Positions 36,705 to 45,262 of a stretch of 64,000 bases of DNA are shown piece after piece. Origin of the DNA: Acidovorax sp. Leaf191 (GTDB taxonomy: Bacteria; Pseudomonadota; Gammaproteobacteria; Burkholderiales; Burkholderiaceae_C). Made by a program: the position numbers and the translations under genes. Where the stretch lies: contig NZ_LMPT01000001.1 in NCBI RefSeq assembly GCF_001424425.1, positions 794,137 through 858,136 of the forward strand, given 5' to 3'. The notes under the pieces were generated by a model. The model did no database searches. It was not told the origin of the DNA and worked only from the letters and a program-made list of their open reading frames with translations. Each line of letters starts with the position of its first letter. The stretch's first letter is position 1.

Positions 36705-37694
36705 CTACTTCAACCAGCCGCGCTTGCGGAAGTACCACATGGGCCCGAGCGCACTCGCCAGCATCAGCCCGATCACATACGGATACGCCGCCGGCCCCAG
36801 CAGCTCCAGCTCCGGGAACTTCATGTTCATGCCGTAGACGCTCGCGATCAGCGTGGGCGGCAGCAGGGCCACGCTGGCCACCGAGAAGATCTTGATGATC
36901 TTGTTCTGGTTGATGTTGATGAAACCGACCGTGGCGTCCATCAAAAAGTTGATCTTGTCGAACAGGAACGCCGTGTGGTTGTCCAGCGACTCGATGTCGC
37001 GCAGGATCTGGCGGGCTTCCTCGAACTGCTCGGAGTTGAGCATCTTGCTGCGCATCATGAAGCTCACCGCGCGGCGGGTGTCCATCACGTTGCGGCGGAT
37101 GCGGCCGTTCAAGTCTTCCTGGCGCGCGATGGCGCCCAGCACTTCGCCGGCCAGTGCGTCGGTCACGTCGCCGGCCAGGACCTGCTTGCTCACCTTTTCG
37201 AGCTCGTCGTAGATGTTCTCCAGCGTGTCGGCCGAATATTCGGCGTCGGCGTCGAACAGCTTGAGCAGCACTTCCTTGGCGTCTTCGATCAGCCCGGGCG
37301 CACGGCGTGCGCGCATGCGCAAGAGGCGGAACACCGGCACGTCTTCATCGTGGATGGAAAACAGCACGCCACGGCTCTTGAGGTTGGCGTTGTGCTGGTT
37401 CAGGATGAAGGCCACGCGCACCGAGCGGGGGTCTTCATCGTCGTCGATCAGGAAGTCGCTGCGGATGTGCAGCTCGCCGTTGTCTTCCTCGTAGAAGCGG
37501 GCGGATTCCTCGATGTCCTCGTCCATCGCATCTTCGGGGATGGACAGGCCGTAGTGCTGCTTGATCCAGCGTTTTTCTTCGAGGGTGGGGGCTTCCAGGT
37601 CCACCCAGATCGGCTGGAAGCGGGTCAGCTCTTCCAGGGATTCGATTTCTTCCTGGACGAGCCGGCCATTGGCGAGCGAAAAGATGTTGAGCAT
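36705..37694 (-). CDS. corA: CorA-family magnesium/divalent cation transporter
   Basis: 329-aa channel: a long cytosolic N-terminal domain (to about residue 265) with acidic and coiled-coil parts (DNHTAFLFDKINFLMDATVGF), and two C-terminal membrane helices. The signature YGMNMKFPEL lies between them near residue 283. The loop reads MKFPEL rather than the MPE of classical CorA, which is a common variant. It assembles as a pentamer moving Mg2+, Co2+ or Ni2+. The upstream leader has several hairpins (37741-37821). Identification of the family is secure; ion preference is inferred. Confidence 0.92.
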   Translation of the reverse strand: MLNIFSLANGRLVQEEIESLEELTRFQPIWVDLEAPTLEEKRWIKQHYGLSIPEDAMDEDIEESARFYEEDNGELHIRSDFLIDDDEDPRSVRVAFILNQHNANLKSRGVLFSIHDEDVPVFRLLRMRARRAPGLIEDAKEVLLKLFDADAEYSADTLENIYDELEKVSKQVLAGDVTDALAGEVLGAIARQEDLNGRIRRNVMDTRRAVSFMMRSKMLNSEQFEEARQILRDIESLDNHTAFLFDKINFLMDATVGFININQNKIIKIFSVASVALLPPTLIASVYGMNMKFPELELLGPAAYPYVIGLMLASALGPMWYFRKRGWLK

Positions 37695-38065
37695 GGGCTC
37701 ACTCCCTGGTTATGTGGCATCTGCGGCGGTGGGGGGTCATGGGGTGCTTTCAGACCCCACGGCAGCAGGCCGGGGAGCTGAAAGCTACCAACTGGGGTAG
37801 GTTTCCAAGGAGCTTTCTCCGTCAATCAGTAAAAAATGGGCAAGCGGCGGATTATGGCACCGGACCTCGCGCCTGTCCGGGCTGCACAGGGGCTTCGGTG
37901 CGCGCATATCCGGCTTTCTGTGCAGGTTGTGCACCGCTTGGGGAAGACTTCGGTGGCGCGGCCAAGTTCCGGCCCGCACGGGCCTTGCCGGAAGCCGCCG
38001 CTGCGGTGGTGATGGCCCCACACAGACAGACAGCCCGCCCGCCAGCCAGCCCGCCGCGGCACCGC
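37695..38065. other. 371-bp interval upstream of corA
   Basis: Between the corA start and the stop of the UDG-like gene, both on the minus strand. It contains the structured corA leader (37741-37821) and a GC-rich remainder in which only weak shadow frames are open. No RNA gene or clear terminator seen; AAAAAATGGG near 37830 on the plus strand reads CCCATTTTTTAC on the minus strand. Confidence 0.4.
37741..37821 (-). promoter_or_regulatory. Structured leader candidate upstream of corA
   Basis: On the minus strand: a GGAG-AAAG-CTCC hairpin, then GAAACCTACC pairing with GGTAGCTTTC over a six-base loop (one mismatch), then a GGGGT/ACCCC hairpin. GGTAGCTTTC can pair instead with the earlier GAAAGCT (37817-37811), so two folds exclude each other. 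This is the sort of arrangement seen in regulatory leaders, but no known Mg2+ riboswitch consensus is recognised. Confidence 0.3.
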
Positions 38066-38851
38066 TCAGGCGTTCTGGCGCACGCGCACGGTGGCCAGCG
38101 CCCGGCACAGGTCGGCCCAGGCCGCGGCCTTGGTGTCCTGCGAGCGCAGCAGGAAGGCGGGGTCGTACGACACCACGGCCGGGCACCCGGCCAGCTGGTG
38201 CAGCTCGGCGCGCAGGCGGCCCAGCGGCTCGGTGCGGCCCAGGGCTGCGCGGGCGGCCACATGGCCCAGCACGAGCACCATCGAAGGCTGCAGCTGCGCC
38301 ACCGCCGCGGCCAGTTGCTCGGGGATGGCGTCGGTGCCGGGGCCTCCGGCGGCAGAGCGCTCCAGCGCGGTGATGAAGACGCGGGGGTGCCGGTGCAGCT
38401 GCATGGCCCGCAGCATGTTGTCGAGCAGCTTGCCGGCGTCGCCCGACAGGGGGTCGTGGGGTGCCGTGCTCTCGGCCACGATGAGCCAGCCTGCGCCCAA
38501 CTCTGCGGGAGCCAGGGCCGGGTCGGCCTGGGGGTAGAGCGCCTGCGGCGGATGCAGCCGCAGGGCGGCAGCGCCTGGACCGCCAGCAGCGGCGGTGGCG
38601 GTGGGTGCGCTGGGCCCCACCGCAGCGGGCGGGGCCACGGGGGGCGCCGCCCGGGGGGGTGGCGGCGGCGTCGCCGCCACGGCGGCGGGCGCCAGGGCAG
38701 GAGCCGGCGGGGCCGCCGCCATCGGCACGGCGGGGGCCGTGCCGGCCCGCACGGTCACGGTGGCCGCGGCGGGGCGGGATGGTGGGCCCCACACGGTGAC
38801 GCCCATTTCCTGCAGCATGGCGCGCTGGCGCGCATCGAGGTCGAGGGTCAT
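38066..38851 (-). CDS. Uracil-DNA glycosylase-superfamily protein
   Basis: 261-aa protein. An N-terminal third is a low-complexity Ala/Pro-rich linker (about 25-85). The C-terminal part is a UDG-like domain: LIVAESTAPHDPLSGDAGKLLDNMLRAM in the place of the GEAPG...G.AG.LLD motif, and MVLVLGHVAARAALG in the usual position of the central strand. The four iron-sulfur Cys of family 4 enzymes are absent, and the first catalytic motif is altered, so base-excision activity is doubtful. It lies 28 bases after rimI in a tsaB-rimI-udg order. Start at 38851 is chosen over 38890. Confidence 0.72.
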   Translation of the reverse strand: MTLDLDARQRAMLQEMGVTVWGPPSRPAAATVTVRAGTAPAVPMAAAPPAPALAPAAVAATPPPPPRAAPPVAPPAAVGPSAPTATAAAGGPGAAALRLHPPQALYPQADPALAPAELGAGWLIVAESTAPHDPLSGDAGKLLDNMLRAMQLHRHPRVFITALERSAAGGPGTDAIPEQLAAAVAQLQPSMVLVLGHVAARAALGRTEPLGRLRAELHQLAGCPAVVSYDPAFLLRSQDTKAAAWADLCRALATVRVRQNA

Positions 38852-38879
38852 AGACAGATCAGGCGCAAGGTGCCCGGGT

Positions 38880-39359
38880 TCATAGCGCAAAGCTCATGAC
38901 CACCGCGTCTTCGCGTTGGCCGTCGGCGGCGGGGTAGTAGCGCTTGCGTTCGCCCACGCGGCGAAAGCCATAGGCCAGGTAGATGCCGTGGGCGCGCAGG
39001 TTGCTGGTGCGCACCTCCAGCCACAGCCACTGCGCGCCGCGCCCGCGCGACCACAGGGCCAGCGCATCGAGCAGCACGCGCGCCCAGCCCTGGCGCTGGT
39101 ACTCGGGCGTGACGGTGATGTTCAGCAGGTGCACCTCGTCCACGCCCAGCATGGCGACGAAGTAGCCCAGCATGTGGTCGCCCGCCATCAGCACCTGGGC
39201 CTGGTAGCCCGAGGCCAGGGCGTCGGTGAAGTTGCCGCGCGTCCAGGGGTGGGTGTACGCCTGCACCTCCACGTCCAGCACGGCGTCCAGCCGCGCGAGC
39301 GTGAGGTTTTCAAAGCGTGCCTCCAGCGCGGATGTGGGGGGGGTGGGCAGGGCGCTCAT
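38880..39359 (-). CDS. rimI: Ribosomal protein S18 alanine N-acetyltransferase
   Basis: 159-aa GNAT enzyme acetylating the N-terminal Ala of ribosomal protein S18. Motif A is NITVTPEYQRQGWARVLLDAL, with the downstream LEVRTSNLRAHGIYLAYGFRRVGERKRYYP typical of RimI. Catalytic Glu region VLDVEVQAYTHPW is present. The start overlaps the tsaB stop by four bases (ATGA). The tsaB-rimI pair is conserved in many bacteria. Confidence 0.9.
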   Translation of the reverse strand: MSALPTPPTSALEARFENLTLARLDAVLDVEVQAYTHPWTRGNFTDALASGYQAQVLMAGDHMLGYFVAMLGVDEVHLLNITVTPEYQRQGWARVLLDALALWSRGRGAQWLWLEVRTSNLRAHGIYLAYGFRRVGERKRYYPAADGQREDAVVMSFAL

Positions 39360-40075
39360 GGTGGCGTGGTGGTCGTGGTGGCAGCCACGCGCTCTGCAGC
39401 GCGCTCGGCCGTGGTTTTCGCCACTTTATCGCGGATGTAGCGCGGCAGTGCATCGGTGGCGGGCACCGCGCCGCCAGCGGCCAGCAGGGCAGGCGCCAGG
39501 CGCAGCAGGGCGGCGGCGGTGGGCAGGGCTGCGGCGTGCGGTGCGGCCGGTGCCAGGCGCTCGCCGTAGGGCGCCAGCGCATTGCCCGCCACGGTCCAGC
39601 CGGGCGGGGCCTGCACGGTTTCGGGCGCGCCCAGGCCGAAGTCGGCGTCGGCCTGCCAGCGGCCTTCGGCGGGCTGCCATTCGCAGCGGGCGTGGTAGAC
39701 CTCGTCCATGCGCGCATCCAGCACGGCCACCACCTGGGTGCAGCCGTGCTGCGCCCGGGCCTCCTCGGCCACGGCCAGCAGCGTGTCCACCGGCAGCACC
39801 GGGATGCCCTGGCCACCGCGTGCGCCGAAGGCCAGCCCCTGGGCCACGGCGCAGGCGGTTCGCAGTCCGGTGAAGGAGCCCGGCCCGCGGCTGAAGACCA
39901 GCGCGTCCAGCGTGTCGAACGTCAGGCCCGCCTGCGCCAGCAGGCTGCGCACGGCCGGGATCAGCGTGGCCGACGCCTGCGAGCCGCCCGGACCATGGTG
40001 CAGCCACACGGCATCGCCGTGCTGCACGGCGATGGAGATGACGTCGGTGCTGGTGTCGAAAGCAAGCAAATTCAT
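39356..40075 (-). CDS. tsaB: tRNA threonylcarbamoyladenosine biosynthesis protein TsaB
   Basis: 239-aa ASKHA-fold partner of TsaD in forming N6-threonylcarbamoyladenosine at position 37 of ANN-decoding tRNAs. N-terminal phosphate-1 like motif LAFDTSTDVISIAV, LVFSRGPGSFTGLRTACAVAQGLAFG near residue 65, and LDARMDEVYHARCEW near 125 are typical of TsaB. Length is normal. The sua5-type enzyme for the first step of the pathway is encoded 10 kb away in this window (49855-50871). Confidence 0.92.
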   Translation of the reverse strand: MNLLAFDTSTDVISIAVQHGDAVWLHHGPGGSQASATLIPAVRSLLAQAGLTFDTLDALVFSRGPGSFTGLRTACAVAQGLAFGARGGQGIPVLPVDTLLAVAEEARAQHGCTQVVAVLDARMDEVYHARCEWQPAEGRWQADADFGLGAPETVQAPPGWTVAGNALAPYGERLAPAAPHAAALPTAAALLRLAPALLAAGGAVPATDALPRYIRDKVAKTTAERAAERVAATTTTTPP

Positions 40076-40113
40076 GGGCTGGGGCCGGTCGCGCGAGAAG
40101 AAAGGATTCGGGG

Positions 40114-41124
40114 TCACGGGGCCGTGCGGCCCGGTGCGGATGCGGTGGAGGTACCCGGTGGGGAGGCCGCCGCCGGCGGGGCCCGGCGCAGCACCCCCAG
40201 CAGGATACCCCCGGTCACGAGCAGCAGCCCGGCCACCAGGTTCCAGTGCAGGGGCTCGCCCAGGAACATCACCGCGCCGATGGCCGACAGGCCGGGCACC
40301 AGCGCCGTGATCATGGTCGAGCGCACGGGGCCGTAGTGCTGGATCATGCGCGTGAAGGCAATGCCCGAGATCACCACCGAGCCCCCGCCCTGGAACGCCA
40401 GCTGGAACAGGATCTCGCTCCCGGGTGCGAGTGCCAGACGGCTGGCGACCCCGCCCAGGCCCGCCAGCAGCGCATAGGACGGCACGTACACCAGGCAGGC
40501 AAAGGCCGTGATGGCGATGGTGGCCTGCACCGCGTCCACCGCGTGGCGCCGCGCCATCACGCTGTAGGCGGCCCAGCAGGCGGCGGCGGACATGAACAGC
40601 AGGTCGCCCTTCCAGACGTCTCCGCCCGCGAACGCGGCCAGCAGGCTGCTGCCGCCCACCAGCAGGTCGCCCGCCACGATCAGCGCGAGCCCCGCGGCGC
40701 GCAGCGGCGTGATGCGGTCGTGCAGCAGCAGGGCCGCCAGCAGGGCGGTCCACAGCGGCAGGCTGCCGGGCATGAGCACCGCCGCATGCGTGGCCGGTGC
40801 GTGGAAGAAGCCTGCATACGCCAGCATGGCGTACAGCAGCCCGCCCAGCGTGCCCAGCAGCACCGTGGTGCGCAGGGGCAGGGGCGAGATGCCCGCAAGG
40901 CTCGATGGTGGCGCTGCGCTGCCCAGGGCGGCCTTGCGCCGCCGCACCATCCACCAGCCCCAGGGCAGCAGGACCAGGCTGGCGCCCACGATGCGCAAAA
41001 AGGCGATGTCGAACGGTGTGAGGGTGCGCTGTGCCGAGGCGCGGGCGATGACGATGAAGCCCGTCCAGATGGTGACCGTCACGACAGCCGCCAGCAGGCC
41101 CATGGCACGAGGGGAAAAGCGCAT
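40114..41124 (-). CDS. EamA/DMT-family transporter
   Basis: 336-aa inner-membrane protein with about ten hydrophobic segments in two EamA repeats, drug/metabolite transporter superfamily. Segments such as FDIAFLRIVGASLVLLPWGWWMV in the first repeat and LVPGLSAIGAVMFLGEPLHWNLVAGLLLVTGGILL in the second repeat are typical. An Ala/Pro-rich C-terminal tail follows. Substrate is not predictable. ATG at 41124 removes an unlikely leader; 38 bases before tsaB on the same strand. Confidence 0.85.
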   Translation of the reverse strand: MRFSPRAMGLLAAVVTVTIWTGFIVIARASAQRTLTPFDIAFLRIVGASLVLLPWGWWMVRRRKAALGSAAPPSSLAGISPLPLRTTVLLGTLGGLLYAMLAYAGFFHAPATHAAVLMPGSLPLWTALLAALLLHDRITPLRAAGLALIVAGDLLVGGSSLLAAFAGGDVWKGDLLFMSAAACWAAYSVMARRHAVDAVQATIAITAFACLVYVPSYALLAGLGGVASRLALAPGSEILFQLAFQGGGSVVISGIAFTRMIQHYGPVRSTMITALVPGLSAIGAVMFLGEPLHWNLVAGLLLVTGGILLGVLRRAPPAAASPPGTSTASAPGRTAP

Positions 41125-41287
41125 GGGGGGATTATCCGGTGGCGCGGGCCCGCACCGGGCCGGGCAGGTGCTGCCTGGGGGGCAGGCCAGCGACATCCCG
41201 GGCGCTGGTTGCGCCACCGTGTGCGAGGAAGGTGCCCGAAAGGTGCCCGGCAGGCGGCTGGTAAGCCTCAGGCTGCGCAACAGGCGC

Positions 41288-43078
41288 TCAGAAGGATTCC
41301 CAATCGTCGTCGCCGCCCTTTGGCGCGCTGCGCGGGTCGGGGCGTGGGGCGGCCGGCTGCGCGAGGGCCGGGGCTGCAGGCCGGGCCGCTGCGGGCGATG
41401 GGGCCCGGGCGATGGCGGCTTTGGCCAGGGGTTTGGCAGGGGCCTGGGCCACGGCCGCCGGCCGTGCGGGCGCGGGGCGGGCCTGGGGGGCCGGGGCTTT
41501 GGCCGGGGCCATGGCGGGGCGCGACTGGTCGCCGGAGAGCTTGAACACCGCCACCACCTGCACCAGGTCGTGCGCCTGGTTGCGCAGGCTGCTGGCGGCA
41601 GCGGCCATTTCTTCCACCAGCGCGGCGTTTTGCTGCGTGGCCTGGTCCATCGAGGTGACGGCCTCGCCGACCTGGGCGACGCCGGCGCTCTGCTCGCCGC
41701 TGGCCGCGCTGATCTCGCCCATGATGTCCGTGACGCGGCGGATGCTGCTCACCACTTCGCTCATGGTCTCGCCCGCCTTGTCGACCAGCGCCGTGCCGTG
41801 CTCGACCCGCTCCACGCTCGCGTGGATCAGGTTCTTGATCTCCTTGGCGGCCTCGGCGCTGCGGCCGGCCAGGCTGCGCACTTCCGATGCCACCACGGCA
41901 AAACCGCGGCCCTGCTCGCCCGCGCGGGCGGCTTCCACCGCGGCGTTGAGCGCCAGGATGTTGGTCTGGAAGGCAATCCCGTCGATGACGGCGATGATGT
42001 CGCTGATCTTGCGGCTGGCGTCGTTGATGCCCTTCATGGTCTCCACCACGTCGCCCACCACCGCGCCGCCCTGGGCGGCCACGCTGGAGGCCGTCATCGC
42101 CAGCTGGTTGGCCTGGCGGGCGTTGTCGGCGTTGTTGCGCACGGCGGAGTTCAGCTGCTCCATGCTGGCGGCCGTCTGCTGCAGCGCGCTGGCCTGGTGT
42201 TCGGTGCGGGAGCTCAGGTCGGTGTTGCCCTGGGCGATCTCGGAGCTGGCATTGGAGACGGACTCCGCGCCGTGCCGCACGTTGTTCACCACGCTGGCCA
42301 GGTTGGCCTGCATGAGCGCCAGGGACTCCATGAGCGCGCCGACCTCGTCCTTGCCATGCTGCGGCACGGTGGCGGTCAGGTCGCCGGCGGCCACCCGGCG
42401 GGCCAGGTCCGAAGCCTGCCCCAGCGGCACGGTGACCGAGCGGGACAGCACCCACGAGAACAGCGCGGCCACCGCCACGCTCAGCACACCCAGCGCGATC
42501 AGCAACTGCCGGCTGGTCTGGCGGTTCTCTTCGACGGCACGCCCCAGGGCATCCACCTGCTCGCGCTGGTTGTTCAGCAACTCGTCCATCTTGGCGGCAT
42601 AGTTGGCCGCCTCGGGCATGAACTGCTTGACCAGCATGGCATTCGCTTCGTCCACCTTGCCCTCTTTCTTGAGCGCAAAGATGTCGTCGCGGTTCTTGAG
42701 ATAGATCGTGCGCAGCGTGCCGATTTCTGCAAAGAGCTTCTTCTCGGAGTCGAGGAACATCAGCGCCTCGACCGCTTTTTGCAGCTCGCCCGAACTCTTG
42801 GACGAGGCCTTGCTGTCCTCGGCAAAGAAGTCCGCCAGCGCCGGGTCGCTGCTGCGCGCCACGGCGGCGGTGCGCGTGATGCCGGTGCGCAGGTTGCGCG
42901 ACCAGTCACTCACCAGGCGTTCGGTCTTGATGGGGTTCTGCACCATCTCCAGCGTGGCATCGGCCACCGCGTTCAGGCGCGAGATGCTCAGCGCAATGGC
43001 ACCGATCAGCAGCAGGAGCACCAGGGAAAATCCCAGCGCAAGGCGCTTGGCGACGGAGAGGTCGGAGAGTCGGCTCAT
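41288..43078 (-). CDS. Methyl-accepting chemotaxis protein
   Basis: 596-aa chemoreceptor. First membrane helix at about 11-32, a periplasmic four-helix ligand domain (MCP_4HB type, about 33-190), second helix about 191-212, HAMP (about 213-265) and a signalling domain whose tip reads GIAFQTNILALNAAVEAARAGEQGRGFAVVASEVR near residue 390. A long Ala/Pro linker (about 520-580) leads to the C-terminal DDDWESF, which fits the xWxxF tether bound by CheR/CheB. Adaptation enzymes may thus dock on it. The ligand is unknown. Open frame extends far upstream of 43078 but only as a shadow of the divergent PBP4 gene. Confidence 0.93.
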   Translation of the reverse strand: MSRLSDLSVAKRLALGFSLVLLLLIGAIALSISRLNAVADATLEMVQNPIKTERLVSDWSRNLRTGITRTAAVARSSDPALADFFAEDSKASSKSSGELQKAVEALMFLDSEKKLFAEIGTLRTIYLKNRDDIFALKKEGKVDEANAMLVKQFMPEAANYAAKMDELLNNQREQVDALGRAVEENRQTSRQLLIALGVLSVAVAALFSWVLSRSVTVPLGQASDLARRVAAGDLTATVPQHGKDEVGALMESLALMQANLASVVNNVRHGAESVSNASSEIAQGNTDLSSRTEHQASALQQTAASMEQLNSAVRNNADNARQANQLAMTASSVAAQGGAVVGDVVETMKGINDASRKISDIIAVIDGIAFQTNILALNAAVEAARAGEQGRGFAVVASEVRSLAGRSAEAAKEIKNLIHASVERVEHGTALVDKAGETMSEVVSSIRRVTDIMGEISAASGEQSAGVAQVGEAVTSMDQATQQNAALVEEMAAAASSLRNQAHDLVQVVAVFKLSGDQSRPAMAPAKAPAPQARPAPARPAAVAQAPAKPLAKAAIARAPSPAAARPAAPALAQPAAPRPDPRSAPKGGDDDWESF

Positions 43079-43312
43079 AAGAAAAATGCCTTGTTGTGTA
43101 GCGTTGTGGTGGCAACCGTGGGCGCGATGGCCGCCCTGCCGCGCAGATCCACGGTGCGCCGTGGGTGCGCCCGCACTGTCCCGGGTGCGGGGGGTGATGT
43201 TGCATAGTGTAAGTACGCCGCTTGCCGATTGCACGCACTGCATGCAGGTCGGCCGCGTGCCCTTGGCCGCTGCCAGGTCGGCGGGTGCACGGTCCTCCTC
43301 TAGACTTCCTGC

Positions 43313-44779
43313 ATGATGAAGAATCGATCGAGAACCCCCCTGTGCCTGCGATGGGCGCGGGCCGTGTGGTTGGCCGGCGTGTTGTGCGCGGCCGCTGTCC
43401 CCTCTGTGCAGGCCCAGTCCACGGCGGCGCCTGTGGCCCTGCCCCCCGAGGTGGAAGCTGCGCTGGCCCGCGCCAAGCTGCCGCGTGAATCCCTGAGCGT
43501 GATGGTCACCGACGCGCAAGGCACAGCCCGCATGCAGCCCCGCCTGGCGCACCGTGCCCAGGTGCAGGTCAACCCCGCCTCGGTCATGAAGCTGGTGACC
43601 ACCTACGCGGCGCTGGAGCAGCTGGGCCCTGCCTACGTCTGGAACACGCCCGTGTACGTGCAGGGCACGGTGCAGGACGGCAGCCTGCGCGGCAATGTGT
43701 ACATCCAGGGCCAGGGCGACCCCAAGATGGTGATGGAGCGGCTGTGGCTGCTCATGCGGCGCCTGCAGGCGCAGGGCATCCAGGTGATCGTGGGCGACAT
43801 CGTGCTGGACCGCACCGCGTTCGACGTGCCCGAGCACGATCCGGCCCGCTTCGACGGCGAGCCGCTGCGGCCCTATAACGCGTCGCCCGACGCGCTGCTG
43901 CTCAACTACAAATCGTCGGTGATGACTTTCGTGCCCGACGTGCCGGCAGGGCTGGCACGCATCCAGTACGACCCGCCGCTGGCCGGCGTGCAGCGCCAGG
44001 CCTCCGTGGCGCTGGCGGCGGCCGGCACCGACTGCGGCGACTGGCGCGGCGCGCTGCGGGCCGAGCTGGCCGACCCTGCCAAGGTGGTGTTCCAGGGCGT
44101 GTACCCGGCCGCGTGCGGCGAGCGTGTGTGGCCCGTGGCCGCGGCCGACCCGCGCGGTTTTGCGGCGCGGGCCGTGGAGGGCATGTGGCGCGAGCTGGGT
44201 GGCAAGCTCACCGGCAGCGTGCGCGACGGCAAGGTGCCGGCGGGGCTCAAGCCCGCGTTCGTGTCCACATCGCCCGCGCTGGCCGAGGTGGTGCGCGACG
44301 TGAACAAGTACAGCAACAACGTGATGGCCCAGCACGTGTTTTTGACGATGGCGCTGCAAAAGAACGGCGTGGCCACGTTCGACGGTGCACGCGAGGCCCT
44401 GCGCCAGTGGTGGCAGGCGCGTGTGGGCGATGCCGAGCTGCCCCAGGCCGACAACGGCGCGGGGCTCAGCCGCGACGCGCGCCTCACGGCCCAGGCCCTG
44501 GCCCGCATGCTGCAGGTGGCCTGGCAGTCGCCCGTCATGCCGGACCTGGTGGCATCGCTGCCCATGTCGGGCGTGGACGGCACGCTGCGCCGCAGCCAGA
44601 GCCGCGCGTCCGCCCACCTCAAGACCGGCAGCCTGCGCGACGTGATGGCGGTGGCAGGCTACGTGCACGCCGCCAGCGGCCGGCGCTATGTGCTGGTGGC
44701 GGTGGTCAACCATGCCAACGCCGGGGCGGCCCGGCCGGTGCTGGACGCCCTGGTGGACTGGGCGGCGCGCGACCAGTGA
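43313..44779 (+). CDS. dacB: D-alanyl-D-alanine carboxypeptidase/endopeptidase (PBP4)
   Basis: 488-aa periplasmic class C penicillin-binding protein. Signal peptide about residues 1-35 (AVWLAGVLCAAAVPSVQAQ). Active-site motifs: SxxK at 90-93 (NPASVMKLVT), SxN in KYSNNVMAQH near 335 and KTG in HLKTGSLRD near 440, all intact. It trims or hydrolyses peptidoglycan crosslinks. Two adjacent ATGs (43313 and 43316) are equivalent. It is divergent from the chemoreceptor gene and 43 bases upstream of the SemiSWEET gene. Confidence 0.93.
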   Translation: MMKNRSRTPLCLRWARAVWLAGVLCAAAVPSVQAQSTAAPVALPPEVEAALARAKLPRESLSVMVTDAQGTARMQPRLAHRAQVQVNPASVMKLVTTYAALEQLGPAYVWNTPVYVQGTVQDGSLRGNVYIQGQGDPKMVMERLWLLMRRLQAQGIQVIVGDIVLDRTAFDVPEHDPARFDGEPLRPYNASPDALLLNYKSSVMTFVPDVPAGLARIQYDPPLAGVQRQASVALAAAGTDCGDWRGALRAELADPAKVVFQGVYPAACGERVWPVAAADPRGFAARAVEGMWRELGGKLTGSVRDGKVPAGLKPAFVSTSPALAEVVRDVNKYSNNVMAQHVFLTMALQKNGVATFDGAREALRQWWQARVGDAELPQADNGAGLSRDARLTAQALARMLQVAWQSPVMPDLVASLPMSGVDGTLRRSQSRASAHLKTGSLRDVMAVAGYVHAASGRRYVLVAVVNHANAGAARPVLDALVDWAARDQ

Positions 44780-44822
44780 ATAATCCGCGCTGGCCCTGGC
44801 ACTTCTCCCTCACCCCCGCTCC

Positions 44823-45092
44823 ATGCCCCTCTCCGAGCTCATCGGCTACCTGGCCGCGTTCCTCACCACCTGCAGCTTCGTGCCGCAGGCCCTGCACACC
44901 TTCCGGACGCGCGATGTCGGGGGCATCTCGCTGGGCATGTACAGCGTGTTCACCGCGGGCGTGGCGCTGTGGCTGGTCTACGGGCTGGTGCTCGGGGCCT
45001 GGCCCATCGTGGTGGCCAATGCGATCACGCTGGCGCTGGCCGGCACCATCCTGGGCATGAAGATGGTCTACGGGGCGCGCGGCGGGCGCTGA
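44823..45092 (+). CDS. SemiSWEET sugar transporter-like protein
   Basis: 89-aa membrane protein with three helices (about 5-25, 35-57, 63-83), one triple-helix unit of the SWEET/PQ-loop superfamily that works as a dimer. The PQ motif is CSFVPQALHTFRTRD near residue 22. The family exports or imports sugars in bacteria by an alternating-access mechanism; sugar is unpredictable. ATG at 44823 gives a complete first helix. It follows dacB closely and may be cotranscribed. Confidence 0.85.
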   Translation: MPLSELIGYLAAFLTTCSFVPQALHTFRTRDVGGISLGMYSVFTAGVALWLVYGLVLGAWPIVVANAITLALAGTILGMKMVYGARGGR

Positions 45093-45262
45093 GCGCCTTG
45101 TGGCGCCCTGCACCGGGCGCCGCCTCTGGAGGCAGGGCGGGCCCTTCGCCACTGTCGCCCAGGTGTCAAATCTGCCCGGCCAGGCACTCGTTAACCCGGA
45201 TGCTGCTGCAGTGCAGGTAAGCGCACGATCCTTCGTTCCTTACCCACCGGAGGTCTCCACCC

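Noticed and set aside
36370-36837. Pro/Ser-rich open frame of 155 codons downstream of mtn
   Set aside because: It runs through both repeat families and into the end of corA on the other strand, and shows no gene-like features.
37785-38792. Open frames in the corA upstream region and over the UDG-like gene
   Set aside because: Arg/Gly/Pro-rich shadows. Only the frame ending at 38066 has UDG motifs.
43079-44713. Upstream extension of the chemoreceptor frame
   Set aside because: The frame stays open opposite dacB, but the part before 43078 is His/Arg-rich shadow sequence; the membrane helix at the chosen start fits the receptor family.
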